Shown here in pieces: positions 1 through 12,100 of a DNA stretch of 64,000 bases (positions are counted from its first letter, which is position 1; each line of letters starts with the position of its first letter). The translations under genes were made by a program, and so were the position numbers. This DNA is from Pomphorhynchus laevis (lineage: Eukaryota; Acanthocephala; Palaeacanthocephala; Echinorhynchida; Pomphorhynchidae). The stretch spans positions 1-64,000 of the forward strand of contig WNNJ02000950.1 of assembly GCA_012934845.2 (NCBI GenBank). The letters run 5' to 3'. The notes under the pieces are model-generated. The model saw only the letters and a program-made list of their open reading frames with translations. It did not search any database and was not told the DNA's origin.

Positions 1-2
1 AA

Positions 3-59
<57 letters not shown>

Positions 60-60
60 T
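1..60. repeat. TA dinucleotide microsatellite
   Basis: Almost pure alternating TA at the window edge. It is a simple repeat with no coding content. Confidence 0.9.
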
Positions 61-1346
61 TAAAATTGTTAATAGGTTACGCTTATTGTTTATTTTCTGA
101 TATTATTTTTGCTTATATTCTGCTATTCGTCTGTTTTACATAAATATACTTTTAATATAAAAGAAAGTATAAAATTGTTCATTTTTCTTTTTTACGTAGA
201 TTGCTAGTTAGCTGTTGTTTTAATTTTAAAAATACCTATATATATAATACACCTATATAATAATGTAGATTTTACCATCTGTTTATTAAATCAACAGATA
301 TTGAATATTTCGATAATTTGTATGAATTTGCTTAACATGTTTAAATTTAAATGGTTCATGTATATGACAGAGACACCATACGCATATGAAAGCGCAGATA
401 ATGTACGTAAAAGAGCAAAGTTCTTGTATATGGAAGAGTATATGGAATTTATATTTTTTTAATCTTATCAGTATTTTAAGGTTTTAAACTTAAATGATAC
501 AATTATGTATTATTTTGTTTTGTATAAAAATATGCATTATTCTTAACGATTAGTTCACTGCCGCGTAATCAATAACAACTTTATGATGCAAACAGGATTT
601 GATTGCTTTGCCGCTGTTTACAGCATCAATCTAACTATTATTTAAGCAAAATCCTCAATTAAATTATCTGCCATCTTGTCGATAATTATTAATTTTTTAC
701 ATAAAATATAAATATTTCGTTTATCCATAAAATAATTTATTAATTATTTTATAAAATCAGAAAACTGCTATACTTATTTTTAAGTGACCATCTCAATAGT
801 TGAACATAAATGAAAAAAATAATTTCTTATTTTATTTTTTCTCTCTCGATGTTTAAACGCCCTATACAAAATATAATAACATATCGAATGCATCAATGAA
901 TACTAATGATTTGTCTTTTGGAACAAACAGCGTGGTACTGTTTGAACCTTCAGATAATAATAAAGATTTGCATATTGGCTTATATGCACGATACAGCATT
1001 TACGCCATTCATAATCACTTAAAAAAACAGAATGAAATATCCTATTTGTTTCGTAACGATAGTGCTGAAAACATTTAGTCAAAAAGCTCACTCTTGATTG
1101 AAATAGATTCCCTAATCGTTGGATTCTATTTGCAGTCACTTTCTACTTTAAGAGATTTTACAATTTTATAATTTATCTAAGTTGCAGATGTTGAGTTACT
1201 CCAATTCATGGTATAAAATAACACAGGCTATTATAATGATATTTTTTCAAAAACTTGCGTGCTTTTTGAAAAATATGTTTCTTAAAAATTGTCTGACTTT
1301 GTGTTTTTAAATTTAAAAATCTGTTTGATTTTGAATTTGCTCTTAG
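61..1346. other. AT-rich non-coding stretch, probably intron
   Basis: I see no supported gene. Short open frames around 896-1139 have no recognisable similarity and lie on both strands of the same DNA. Because an internal exon with a good 3' splice site begins at 1347, this is best read as intron of the GDE1-like gene. Confidence 0.5.
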
Positions 1347-1788
1347 AGTTTACAATATTCGAGATAGTTATATTCCAAGATTGGTCGATCTTCTAGAATT
1401 TTTAAACTTCAAAAATCATCGAAATATATCAGGCGAGCAAATTGGTCTTGTGCTTGACGTCAAATGTTCATCTAGCGAATTTGTTCGCCAGCTTATTAGA
1501 GTTTTTGCGACCTATCCAGAACTATACAACTGCGCGATCGTAGCTGGATTTAACCCCTTTGTGTTGTACAAGGTTCGCAAAGAAGATCCTAATATTCTTG
1601 TAGGCTTAACGATTCGGCCTGATTTTTTTACCAAAAGATATTGTTCCGGGCGAAATAAGGACGATGTTATGTCTATCGTGTGTTCAATTTTTGACATGAT
1701 TTTTTTATGGCTCAATGAAACTGTCACATGGCTAATCCTAGCAAATTGTCTCTGCCTTCTTCACAAAGACCTAATGAGTAAATCTACA
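1347..1788 (+). CDS. GDE1: GDE1-like glycerophosphodiester phosphodiesterase, internal exon
   Basis: The exon encodes about 147 residues of the GDPD TIM-barrel domain. GDE1 is a membrane glycerophosphodiesterase that hydrolyses glycerophospho-inositol and N-acyl-ethanolamine precursors. The match is to the GDE1 branch: a stretch with IPRLVDLLEF aligns with the conserved 'IPTL..A' strand, LVLDVKCSS with the barrel strand, and LYNCAIVAGFNPFVLYKVRK followed by GLTIRP with the LYN..VVCSF...YK.R segment. A hydrophobic stretch ending in LLHKDLMS follows, as in GDE1. The 3' splice site is TTGCTCTTAG before 1347. A GTAAGC donor starts at 1789. The catalytic N-terminal strands (HRG and E.D motifs) are not in the window, so upstream exons lie to the left. 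If unspliced, the frame runs on to a stop at 1821 and reads TVNTF, oddly like the family's WTVNTF motif. Downstream exons were not found. Confidence 0.72.
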
Positions 1789-2094
1789 GTAAGCCAGACT
1801 GTTAATACATTTAATATTTGATAACATTATGGAACCGACAAAACTAAAAATTAAAAAAATTTAGCCAATGCTGTTAAATGGTGAATTAACCATAAGAGAG
1901 CGTATATTGCATTTGCACCTGTACGGGTGTCATCATCCTTTAGACTGGAAAATAAGTAATAAGATTTAAAAATAATTTAAAACTAAATAGTAAGTTTAAA
2001 AAATAGTCCCATTATTACCTTTTATAGAAATGCCTTTTAATATAAAATTTATTTTAATAGAAATGCTGTTTTACAGGGACACTTTTAAGTGTAC
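1789..2094. other. Presumed GDE1 intron
   Basis: AT-rich sequence after the GTAAGC donor. No exon or repeat recognised. Confidence 0.4.
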
Positions 2095-2795
2095 AAATAT
2101 ATATAATATAATTTGTTGTTACACCTGCCCTGATACACTAAATGGTGTACTCGTAAATAAATCACTATGTTTTCCTCATTAAGAGGCATAAACACCAGGC
2201 AGCATTCTATATATCCTAATCAGATCAAGAAATAGAACCGAATTATTCTCGCAATATTCAAAGTCGCTACGTATGCCCAGTCATCCTATGTTTGACGATA
2301 AACATTTCTATTAAAAGGAATTTAGTGCCTGATGCATGGTTGAACTGCAATACGCACTGCCATGCACAGAGCTTATGCTAAATTCCCTTCGATGATTCAG
2401 ATTAAGGCTAGTTCAGTTTTTCCATGCACAGAACTTATACTAAATTCCATCCGATGATTCAGATTAAGGGTAGTTCTGTTTTTCGAGCTTTAAACATTGT
2501 TTAAGCGTGTGCAAAGGCTCATATGGATGATCATTAAAGTCACGGTACTAATGAGCTTCGTTAGAGCGAAACGCGTCTACCGTTGTTGAAGTTTGTCGTC
2601 ACACATAGGATGACTGGGCATACGTAGCAACTTTGAATATTGCCAGAATAATTCGGTTCCATTTCTTTGTCCGATGAAGATATATAGAATGCTGCCTGGT
2701 GTTTATGCCTCCTTATGAGAAAAACAGTGATTTATTTATGAGTACACCATTGGGTGTCCCAGGGCAGGTGTAACAACAAATTATATGTATAACAC
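2095..2795. mobile_element. Fold-back element with long inverted ends
   Basis: About 190 bp at 2100-2290 (from TTTGTTGTTACACCTGCCCT to GACTGGGCATACG read on the other strand) returns inverted at 2600-2790 with some mismatches. The ends contain no gene. Between the arms are a short direct duplication (two copies of a CCATGCACAGA unit near 2360 and 2425) and a hammerhead-like core at 2544-2581. A non-autonomous element of Penelope/terminal-repeat type is the likeliest reading. Confidence 0.65.
2544..2581 (+). ncRNA. Hammerhead-like ribozyme motif, normal strand order
   Basis: Stem I GGUA pairs with UACC. The core CUAAUGAG differs from the consensus CUGAUGAG at one position (G5 to A). A stem II of about four pairs, GCUU with GAGC, follows. 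Then come CGAAAC, a very short stem III and GUC at the cleavage position. This is the minimal type I layout known from animal retroelements. The changed G5 predicts loss of cleavage in this copy. Confidence 0.6.
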
Positions 2796-3956
2796 AAACC
2801 CTATTTGTATTCGTACATATATAATAGGATTAATTATACTAATTTTGTGTATAATGATTAATAAATATTAATGATATATTCATATACGTAAATGAATATA
2901 TCATTAATATTGTATTGATAATTATATGTTAATCATATTTTATAAACGTAAATGAATATAATAAAAATATTGTGTATATAATTTTATATATATGTGGTAT
3001 CAGTATCAAAGTCATATTAACTGCTTTATGTTTTTAATTTTTTAATTATAGATATATTTTTAATATTTTTGTAATTTTATACATTTTTATTGCTGATCTA
3101 AATAAGAAACAAGTTGTTTCTTATTTATATGTTTTGCATTAGACGGGCTTTTAGATTAGTGGTTCCGAATTACTAATTACAATTAATCGTTGTATGTAAT
3201 TTTAAAACTTTGAACTTTTCACACACTCTGAGTTTTAATGCTAAATCTACTATATAATCGATGATAGCCACACAGCATCATTAGTTGTTTACCATTGAGC
3301 ATATTTAATCAAGACAAATAATTAACAATCAAAAATGTTTTTTGCGTTCATTTGCCCGAATTTCTAACTTCTTTAGGCACTTTGAGCACATTATAGTAAT
3401 CTGCAGTAGTTCTAGTGATGCACTGTTGATACAATTTTAATGTTTGTCGTCAAATAAATACGATTATTTATTGTCGCTAACCTCTTCCTTGAATTAGCTG
3501 CATTTATGTTTTCAATAAAAAGCAAAAGTGAATGTGTTCACATTGGCGTTGATCAGATAGGTAACCGATTATATTGTACTTGTTTAAAAGTTCAGTTTCG
3601 TCAGGTAGGTGTATGTTTAATCTTTTAAGCATTTACATAAGGGCTGATTCGGTCCACTAGAAACAAATTTTATCGGTATTGAAGTCTAAGTTTTAAAATC
3701 TAATTATACTTCAATTCGCATACTAAATCTATTAAAAGATACTATCACGACATGCAACAGAAAACGTATAATATTATGGACGATACTCACGTCATATCGT
3801 GATGTTGATCTTCTGTCATGACTATTGATATATGTTTTGATATGCCAGTATATTAAGCAACAAAATCCGGTTTCTTGTTAGGTAAATTGGTTGCGGTTTA
3901 ATTATTGCATTTATTTATTCTTGAATTTTGTTTTTTATTATAATTATGTAAATCCT
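2796..3956. other. Non-coding AT-rich stretch
   Basis: No open frame of interest, no RNA gene and no clear repeat. Short ATATAT-like runs occur near 2860-2990. Confidence 0.5.
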
Positions 3957-4089
3957 TCTGATCGTAGCACGATATTATCCTCACATGTATTGTTCCTATT
4001 TTTTATACAGCAGGACGTTATTAATCAGTCTGGATGGTCTCATCAGCTGCTACACCACACCTACATTTCACAGATGTAGGTCTGGTGTA

Positions 4090-4440
4090 GCTCACAGATG
4101 CAATCAAGTACAATAAAAAACATTCATTGCAAGTGGCAGCATGAAAAACCAGTGATCCGGCTAGCGGATCACACAACTAGGTAGGTTTCTAACAGATCGT
4201 TAGAATACGATCCCCTACCAAAAGTAATATACAGAAATGTATATCTACACCACTAGTTACATACACTAGACTGGCAGCTCCAGTTGTGTAGATATACATT
4301 TATGTATATTACTTTTGGTAGGGGATCGTATTCTAACGATCTATTTGAAACCTACACTAGTTGTGTTATATGCTAGCCGGATCACTGTTTTTAATGTTGC
4401 CACTTGCAATAAATGTTTTTAATTTAGCTTGATTGCAACT
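4090..4440. repeat. Large palindrome, arms about 150 bp
   Basis: The arm at 4090-4240 (containing GATCCGGCTAGCGGATCAC and AGGTAGGTTTC) is repeated inverted at 4285-4440. The inner parts around GGGGATCG and the AAAGTAATATACA block match almost perfectly. It should extrude as a cruciform or snap-back RNA. Confidence 0.75.
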
Positions 4441-4902
4441 GTAAGCTGAAATTTTTCTGATCGTAGCACGATATTATCCTCACATGTATTGTTCCTATTT
4501 TTGATATACCAGGACGTTATTAATCAGTCTGGATGGTCTCATCAGCTGCTGACCCAGACCTACATTTCAAGCTTCGACCCTTATTATCTTCTTTCTACGT
4601 ACACTGGTGCTGATCGTATTTGAACTTAGGACGTTTGTATTGCTATTCAACGTTACATCGTTGAGGCTGGCTGCTCCGGTGTTGTAGATATACAATTCTG
4701 TATGTTACTTTTGGTGGGTGATCATATTCTAAGGATCTAGTATAAACCTACCTTAAGTATGTGATCCGCAACTCGGATCATTGTTATTCACGCTGCCACT
4801 TGCAATGAATGTTTTTAATTGAACTTTCTTGAATATGTAAGCTGAAATTCTTCTGGTTGTGGCACGACATTATACCCACAGGTATTGTTCCTATGTTTGA
4901 TA

Positions 4903-4987
4903 CAGCAGACCGCTACTAATCAGTCTGAGTGGGTCTCATCAGCTGCTGACCCAGACATACATTTCACGTTTCGACCCTTATGTTTTT
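4903..4987 (-). ncRNA. Hammerhead-like module, permuted strand order
   Basis: Read on the minus strand the order is GGGU-CGAAAC, then CAGCAG-CUGAUGAG-ACCC, then a GUC at 4908-4910 read inverted, followed by UGCUG. CAGCA pairs with UGCUG (stem I), ACCC with GGGU (stem II), and GUCUGGGU with ACUCAGAC (outer part of stem III). The related copy at 4507-4580 has CGAAGC in place of CGAAAC. Confidence 0.5.
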
Positions 4988-5155
4988 TTCTTATTTCGAC
5001 ACTTTCATGTTTCTACCCAATTGTAGGTCTGGATCAGCAGCTGATGATGATACTTACCCAGACTGATTAGTAGCGTCCTGCTATTTTAAGAATAGAAACA
5101 ATACCTGCGAGGATAATATTGTGCCACAACCAGAAGAATTTCAGCTGACAGTTAA

Positions 5156-6110
5156 ATTGATTACGTAAATGTTCATTTAAATATTACTCTAAAAAACTTT
5201 GTCGTTAAATATGAAATTATTGTCTATTCTACTAAATTGTTGCAGTTTTGTTTAGATAGCTTATCTAAGTATGATGAATATACCGTCATTAACGCTTACT
5301 TTCAGTTTTTAACATATTTATAGGGCAGCGATATTTCTTAAAATTTTGTTTAAAAATATAAATGTTTTCATATATTACATGCATTATGCAGTCCCGGCAT
5401 ATTGAGATGGCGTAGACGAAATATTGAACCGATATTTTGGACGGTAGATAATAAAGCCAGCAAAACGTATTGTTCAGATCCCGATATATTGGATTGCGCA
5501 TTTATATCGAATCGTACTTGTGTCGATTGAACCTACATACTGAAATTGAATCATCGCACTGCATAGTCGATTTCTTCTTATACAGAAAAAAACAATGTTC
5601 ACTCTTATTTTTATTAAATTATGTTAAGTAAATGATAGTATATATTGGATTTGTTATTTAAACGAAGAAATAATTGCTTACAATTTTGATTTCGGCTATA
5701 GTACAGTTTATTTCGTAGAAGTATTAACAAAAAATGATATAAAACTATAAAAAATAAAATAAAATATTTTATAATTATTTAAAAATCTTTTGTTTGTGAG
5801 TTATGGGAATACAGCTTCTGTTACAAAATCAGCCTTGAAATATTAAGAAACTAAAACTAGAAAACTTTAATAAGGATAAAATATAAAAAGTTTACTTGAA
5901 TAAAATATGAAACGTTTACGAGAATAAAATCAGCAAAATGAGTATACATATTTAAATTAAAAATAATATAAATCAAATAAAGATAATTATAAATAATAAA
6001 TAATTATATAAGATAATATATATATAATTTTATATATAATGTTTTATATAAGAGATAATAAATATAAAGTTAAAATTTAAAATTGAAATTTGAAATAAAA
6101 ACCGATTTTT
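5156..6110. other. Non-coding AT-rich stretch
   Basis: No gene recognised. Long A/T runs lie near 5740-6080. A short minus-strand frame at 5289-5501 has no recognisable domain. Confidence 0.5.
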
Positions 6111-6300
6111 ATGAATTGATAAGGATTAAATGTCAACAGTATGAACTGCTATGCTATCAGGTTTCGGCCCCTATTTCTCAACCCAAAATAGTATCGGCCC
6201 AAATACGCGCTAATGATGTATTTCCTTGATGAAGTTTGATTATTTAGTGTACCTTACTCTAATACAAAGCATATATTTATTATCCATCCATACAAAATTT
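6110..6300. repeat. Dispersed repeat (copy 1 of 3)
   Basis: Shares blocks in the same order with 42570-42760: GAACTGCTATG, TATCAGGTT, CGGCC, GCTAATGA, ATTTCCT and a tail ending CTCTAATACAAA. A shorter copy is at 55660-55715. A GGCCGAAAC-type core suggests a degenerate hammerhead-bearing repeat family. Confidence 0.55.
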
Positions 6301-6639
6301 TCGCGTAATGGTTTAAATAAATTTTTGATAATATTTCGTTGATTTATATATTTTACTATTTTCTGTTTGATTTTATTTTTGAAGTAACCTAATTTAAAAT
6401 ATGTATCTATTAAATTATTTAAATGATTTCGAACAAAGCGAATATCTATCGAAAACAGTAAAAAAACTATTTAATTTTCATAGTAACATAGTTTAAAATA
6501 GGTATTTATTAAATTATTTAAATGATTTTGAAGAAATTCAATATCGTTACATATTATGCAAATCTTAAAATTTCATTATTTAATGATAAATTATTTTAAA
6601 TGAAACGCAAATTGATGTATAGAAATCGTCAAAGAAAAT

Positions 6640-8590
6640 AGTTGCCTAGTGAGGGATCTCCAGCCCACTCCAAAAAGGATGTCGCATTCCCTCGTTGCAC
6701 GACTGCGCTGATTCATAGTTAAATGCGCGTTTATCTCCGGTTATCCGCCCCAACCTCGAACCAAGCTGCCTCAAAAACGTAGATGCGCTAAGACTGACCA
6801 CGCCAAGTGTTTCGATGGCGATGCGGACAAACAAATACTGCCGATCCTCGAATCAGCTGTATTTGGTTCGTTTGATCTGCTGTGCGTGAGCTACAGCAAC
6901 GCTAGCAGAAGACACAGCATGGACGGCATAACTGGCGACGGCCAGGGTGTTCGGGCAAGTGAAATCCCGAAAGAGTATACAGCCAGCTTCCTATGGCATA
7001 AGTGTCGCACCATCGGGTTGTTTGCCATCGTATCGCGCTAAGCCTGCCTGTTCGAGTCTGTACGGCGATCCCGAGGTCAGCGAGAGCTATTCTCAAAATT
7101 TCGTTGACCGCAACATGTCGATAGTGACGAGACGTTATCCTGTTGCAGTCTAAGGCATGAGCACTGTTCCGCGAGACCGACACTCCGCAAATACACCGAT
7201 GCAGTTGAAAGCATTGAACACATTATGTCGATGTTTGCTTGCCCGCCAAGCGGTGCACCCAGAAGCTGTGCGTCTTTAGGTGTGATAGCCTTGCACCCTG
7301 TTAGCTTGCACCTGATAGCTAGGCTCACATTTCTGCTTTCGGGGATCACCTTGCATTTTTAGAAGTTTAATTGTAATCCAATTTTGGCCAGTCAGTCTGA
7401 ATTTTGTGGATATCGGCAAGAATGTCTTCCACCGTGCTGCCCAAGACGCAGTCGTCGAGGTACTGTAGGTTCAAACTATATTTTAAGTTATGTGCCAAGC
7501 TGTTGACTGTGAGGCAATATAGTATATGGTCAAATGGGTCTCCCTGCTGAATGCTTTCAGCCGAGAGAATACATTTGTTGCCGAATAGAAGCTTGCTCTG
7601 GTGATCGTAACATGATCAAACAAACGATAAAATATGCGGTATTTCGCTAGCGACGCAGCGCAGGATTGCATCTCTGCTCAAACAGTTAAAGGCGTTGTAG
7701 TAGTCGAGTTTTATAACAGTGTGGTTACGACTAGCCATGTTACGCATGAACACGCGAGATGCATGTATTGTCGCTTCGATTCCGCGCGGTGTACCGACGC
7801 CCAGCTGTATAGGGATAAAATGATTGTAGAGCGGACCGGATGCGAATTGACATTAGAAGCAATTCGGATAGTCGTAAATGCGACGGCGATCGGACAAATA
7901 CCACCATAATTCATTGGGAAGGCGAGTAACTTTCCGTCGCATAGAATATTATCAACGTTATCCGGTACTGTTCCCTCGTCAAAGCCGTGATCAAGTGGCC
8001 TGCTGAGGCCCATGATGAAAATCATGTGTGATGCTTAGCTTGTAGAGTTGAGCAAGCTAAGCATCACGGGGATGCTTAGCTTGTAGAGTTGTAGTTGTGT
8101 TTTCATTGCAAGATAGGAGACCCGAGTTCTTACACACAGTACGAACAGCGCTGCGGATGCCGCCGTCTTCAATTTTTTCAGAAATCTTTCGTCGTAGTTG
8201 ATCCACGGGGGATTTATTCTTTGTGATGTTGCATCGATGATGTTCTTTCAGACTGTCCTCAGAAGGAAATTGCATGCGGGCGCAAGCAGATCGGATCGTT
8301 GCAGATAGAGAGAGGGATGAGATGGCGTATCCTGCTTCGGCTGAGGCACGCGAAGCTCAATTTTAGGAAAACTGAGTAGACTCCATCACACCGACTTGTT
8401 AGAAGGTCGATCCCATGGCAGGCTCACAGATAGATCTGAACGGGTTGATGTTGTCTGAATCATTCGCAGGCGGAAGTCTAGCACCGCGACAACCTGCCAT
8501 TGGACTATGCTTTCGTACCATTCCGGAAGCGTTACGACGAAGAGCCTGCGACAAATTGAGCATTGTACCTTCCCTTGGCTTTTTGTGTGC
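6640..8590 (-). mobile_element. Decayed RLE-type LINE, minus strand
   Basis: Translated pieces run in order from right to left. The N-terminal spacer shows the 'KIEDGGIRSAVRTVC' pattern near 8190-8140. An RT stretch with the 'GGICPIAVAFT' equivalent of the GG.RPIAVG motif lies near 7900. QQGDPFDHILY is near 7550 and LQYLDDCVLG near 7460. The C-terminal FVRIAIETLG...FLRQLG segment is at 6830-6700. The same order of motifs is seen in the better LINE at 25018-27844, including the unusual Y-L-D-D box in place of YADD. Several frame changes and stops split it, so this is an old dead copy. Clade not assigned. Confidence 0.75.
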
Positions 8591-8922
8591 GTATTAGAGT
8601 CGGTTTTTATTTTGCTTGGCCTATCCGGTTCCGTTGAGTTATGTGATATATCCGATATTCTGTATGTTATTATTGTAAGTAATAATCTTGTATATTATTA
8701 TCTCTCAAAATTTTTTGTCATTTAATGTATTATATTATATGGTATGCATGAATGCTAATGCAAAAATATGTTTATTGTAAATTAAAATATGTCATCTTTA
8801 TGATTTAAACTAATATTAGTTTTAATTAATGTCAAATTAATGTTCATATCCAGATACATAGATATATACCTTCTTTATCATCAATATTGGTTTTATTAAA
8901 AAAAAGATGAATTTATTTTTAA

Positions 8923-9260
8923 GTGGCAAATGCGTGCGAACGGCGCGCTTACAAGCTCACTAATATAATTTAGCAGAAGAGTTCAGTGTGAATGGTCAGT
9001 ACATTCGTATATATTGTTCGTTCAGTTCATTCGTTTCATCCGTTAGTTTTATCCATTAGTTCAGTCCGTTCGTTCAGACCGTTCTTTAGGACCGTTCGTT
9101 CAGACCGTTCTTTAGGACCGTTCGTTCAGATCGTTCGTAAAGTCCGTTAGTTTAGATTGGCCATTTAGTATGTTCATTTAGCCTTTGCATACAGTCGATT
9201 TAGTTCTTTCGTTACGTCCAATTGATAAACGGATCTTGTTTATACTACCCTCTTAATTTC
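8923..9260 (-). mobile_element. 3' end of a CR1-like LINE, minus strand
   Basis: The terminal module at 8923-8960 (TGGCAAATGC then GCTTACAAGCTCAC) also ends LINE pieces at 29661-29699, 37408-37447 and 46694-46730. Here it is followed by a minisatellite. No coding part of the element remains. Confidence 0.55.
9015..9160. repeat. GTTCGTTCAGACC minisatellite
   Basis: Tandem copies of a 13-bp unit (ACCGTTCGTTCAG and its variant ACCGTTCTTTAGG), forming a 26-bp higher-order unit repeated at least twice exactly, with decayed copies on both sides. Confidence 0.85.
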
Positions 9261-10379
9261 TCAGCACAGGCTTGGGACAGGCCATGGCGGAGTTATTTAT
9301 TAAGAATAAGGCTACCTGAATAAATTTGTTGGCTTATTATTAACAGTGATATGACTAATAGTTGCTGAAATAAAATTTACTTGAATGCACTAAATAATTA
9401 TAAATTGAACGAGACAATGCAAATTGAGCATAAATTTAATAATCAGAATTAATAAATTCCTATTTAAATTGTAATTTAATATATTATAATTATAACAAAT
9501 CGAAAGTTTACATACTCTTCTACCATCTAGCATGTCAGTTTCCATAGATCTTCCTATAGTCAATTAGTTTTAGTAGTAATATTGCTGGCTGGTTAAAGTA
9601 CTAATCATTCAGCAAAAAATCTTATTTTAAATATAAAATATTCAATTTGCTTGTCTTTATAAACAAATGTCCCATTTTCAAATGAAGCACATTATCAATC
9701 ATTGAATTGAAACTGATATTCAGATAGGATTTATGTTTCTAAAGTTGCTTACCATACTGAATCTTGAGATTGGAATCGTTTATTTTCACAACCAAATAAC
9801 AAAAGGTGGTGCACTCTTGAGTGATCTATTTTCGGTACAAATCGTCCTGGAATTAATGATAAATTTATTTATAAAATTTTATCATAATTAATAATAAATA
9901 GTAAATATTTAATAAATTAATAATTTCTAAACAATTATCAATTTTGACTTTTCTTATTTGATGTACAAATTCAATTGCGTTAGTTAAATTTTTTAATTAT
10001 AAGACAGTATATTTTACAGCTATATTGTAATTAGGTAATTTTCTTTGAATATTACATGTGATTCGATAGCATTCTAAAAGTTTTTCATAAATTTTTATTT
10101 CTCTGGAAGAATCTTCAACTTTATGACTTGATATGCATCGGTTAGTAAATATTATTTTATCCACTTACAATAGAACAAATACTTGCTGGCACCGTATACA
10201 AAATAGGACTAATTAGTTTTAATTAAGTAAAATATATTAGGAAAAAATGTGGTATTTAAAAAATTATAACTATTATACAATGTTAAATTAATGGATAAGA
10301 AAATATGTCCATGAAGTTCATGCATTCCTTTATTTTATGAGAAATGAGATTGATAAAACCTCGCGAATTCTTTAATGAT
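9261..10379. other. Non-coding AT-rich stretch
   Basis: No supported gene or clear repeat. Confidence 0.5.
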
Positions 10380-11853
10380 TAGTCTTATCCAGTGTCGATA
10401 TTTTAAGTATTTTATGTGTCGATATTTTAGATATCGACACGTGTTCCTCGTTGAAAGACATCCTAAAGCTTCAAGATGCAACTCTGTATTTTATCAATTT
10501 ACGATCAGTATACACACCTGCAAGTTATCCTTGTTCTATTAACGTTAAAGTAGAATATATAACAGTTTCCACAAAAGGATTTCCAACCCAGTCATATTGA
10601 GTTTCTGTTAATTTATGGAAAATAATGACTCAATCTTCTAGAGCGGATTAATGTTCAACTATCATTGGTAGACTATCAATTTTACAACTATTATTTATCG
10701 ATATAAACATTTCGAGACTGTCTTTCATCGCTGTTTCCAGATCTGTGGCTTTCTCTTGAACGCTTTTATTTTGTCAGTAAATGTAAGGATCTTTCCCATC
10801 TTACCTTGCATGCTAGAGTTCAAAATATTCGATACTGAAAGATAGATACTAAATATTCTCACTTTGTAATCCAAAATTCACAGTTAAGGATGTCACAAGT
10901 ATGTGATTGTTTCATTACTTTAAAAATGTGATTAGTTCTTGTCATGATTCATGTGCACATGTATGTACCTTGTCTCATATATATGTATCATCTCGATGTG
11001 CAAAAGTAGCCGTTTGTGCTGAGACTCAATGTTGGCGCAGAACTGTTCAAATAATCAGGATTGAACTGGTCTAGTTTTAATTATGTTCACCATTCGATTA
11101 ACTTGATATAAGACTTCTTTTCAGTTCTCTCGTAGTTTTTGATATCCAGCCCTCTCTACGACGAAAACAATGAGTCACAGCACATTTTCGGTTTGTTCAT
11201 TTATAAAACATAAAGGCTCACATAGCAGCCTATTATAAAAAGACCTCAATATGTGATATTACCTGCACATGATTTTCACGATAATTATCATTTAATTATG
11301 TAGTATTTATTAAAGATGTAAAAAAACGACTTTGCTTTCAGAAGTCAGATTCAATTACTTCCAAAATAAACTAATTTGTTATTTTATTTTGATTTATAAA
11401 CGAATAAATGCTATGAACTTGCGCCTGGTTACTGATGTCGGTTAACTCGTCAACTTCCAGTGCTAAATCAGAACTCTGGAGTTTATTACCGCATACATTT
11501 TTTATATCAGATGACATTTCCAAAAACCTGTTAATAGTATCATTAGGTAAAGGTACCTTGCTTATTCTCATGGTTGATTCATTTCCTTGCACCGTATTGA
11601 CAATATTTTGGCAAGCATGTAAAATAAGTGACTTTTCCAAAATACGAGTATCTATATTTTGTGAGATCGGTTCAGAGACTTGGAAAGAAACAGATTGAGC
11701 CTTAGCAGGAAACGTCGTTAAAAATTGTAAAAGAATCAGCTGATGCTCTTTGCTATTCTGGCCTTCTATTAAAATAACTTGCTGGCTTGTTTTGTAAATG
11801 ATATTGCTTACTCTTCGAATGTTTACAAAGTTTACCACGGAGCATACATTCAT
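10380..11853 (-). mobile_element. hAT-type transposase relic (ZBED5/FAM200-like)
   Basis: The minus-strand frame at 11371-11853 gives 160 residues with the order typical of ZBED5/FAM200 hAT transposases: a LHACQNIVNTVQG helix, VPLPNDTINRFLEMSSDI, then DLALEVDELTDISNQAQV, the equivalent of the conserved 'LQLDESTDIS..AQL' RNase-H strand carrying the catalytic Asp. Further left, near 10600-10500, other minus frames read YDWVGNPF and a LTLIEQ...DRKL stretch like the C-terminal 'W.RNPF...LT..E...L..D..LK' region. Stops interrupt the second half. No terminal inverted repeats were recognised. It is a dead DNA transposon or a domesticated-gene fragment. Confidence 0.75.
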
Positions 11854-12100
11854 TTAACATTTCTATTTCATAGACTAAGCAAACTGGAGGCGGTCATCAG
11901 CATTTTCGGTTCATGAAAAGTCAAGGATTATGCCATTGTATTTAAAGGTTGGTCGTGATTGTAATTCTTACTATTGGAACACATTTTAAGGCCTGAGGGT
12001 TTTCTACTTTCAGAATTACTTTAATCAATCTCACGTTTCTTTTTAAGAAATAAGGCAATTTTTATGGATGAATTAATCTTAAAAATAATAATATAATCAA

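Larger units (their letters stand above)
3957..5155. repeat. Cluster of fold-back repeats with hammerhead-like cores
   Basis: A conserved block (GTAGCACGATATTATCC to the CTCATCAG core) starts at about 3957, 4457 and 4854 in one orientation. It returns inverted from about 5030 to 5150. Between the first two copies lies a large palindrome (4090-4440). The cores at 4507-4580 and 4903-4987 read on the minus strand as CUGAUGAG flanked by arms CAGCAG and CUGCUG. Confidence 0.65.

Noticed and set aside
896-1139. Overlapping short frames on both strands
   Set aside because: No recognisable domain, no splice logic with the GDE1 exon, and opposite frames overlap in AT-rich DNA.
8415-8725. Short + strand frames of 60-72 codons
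   Set aside because: They lie over the start of the minus-strand RLE LINE or beyond it and show no domain.
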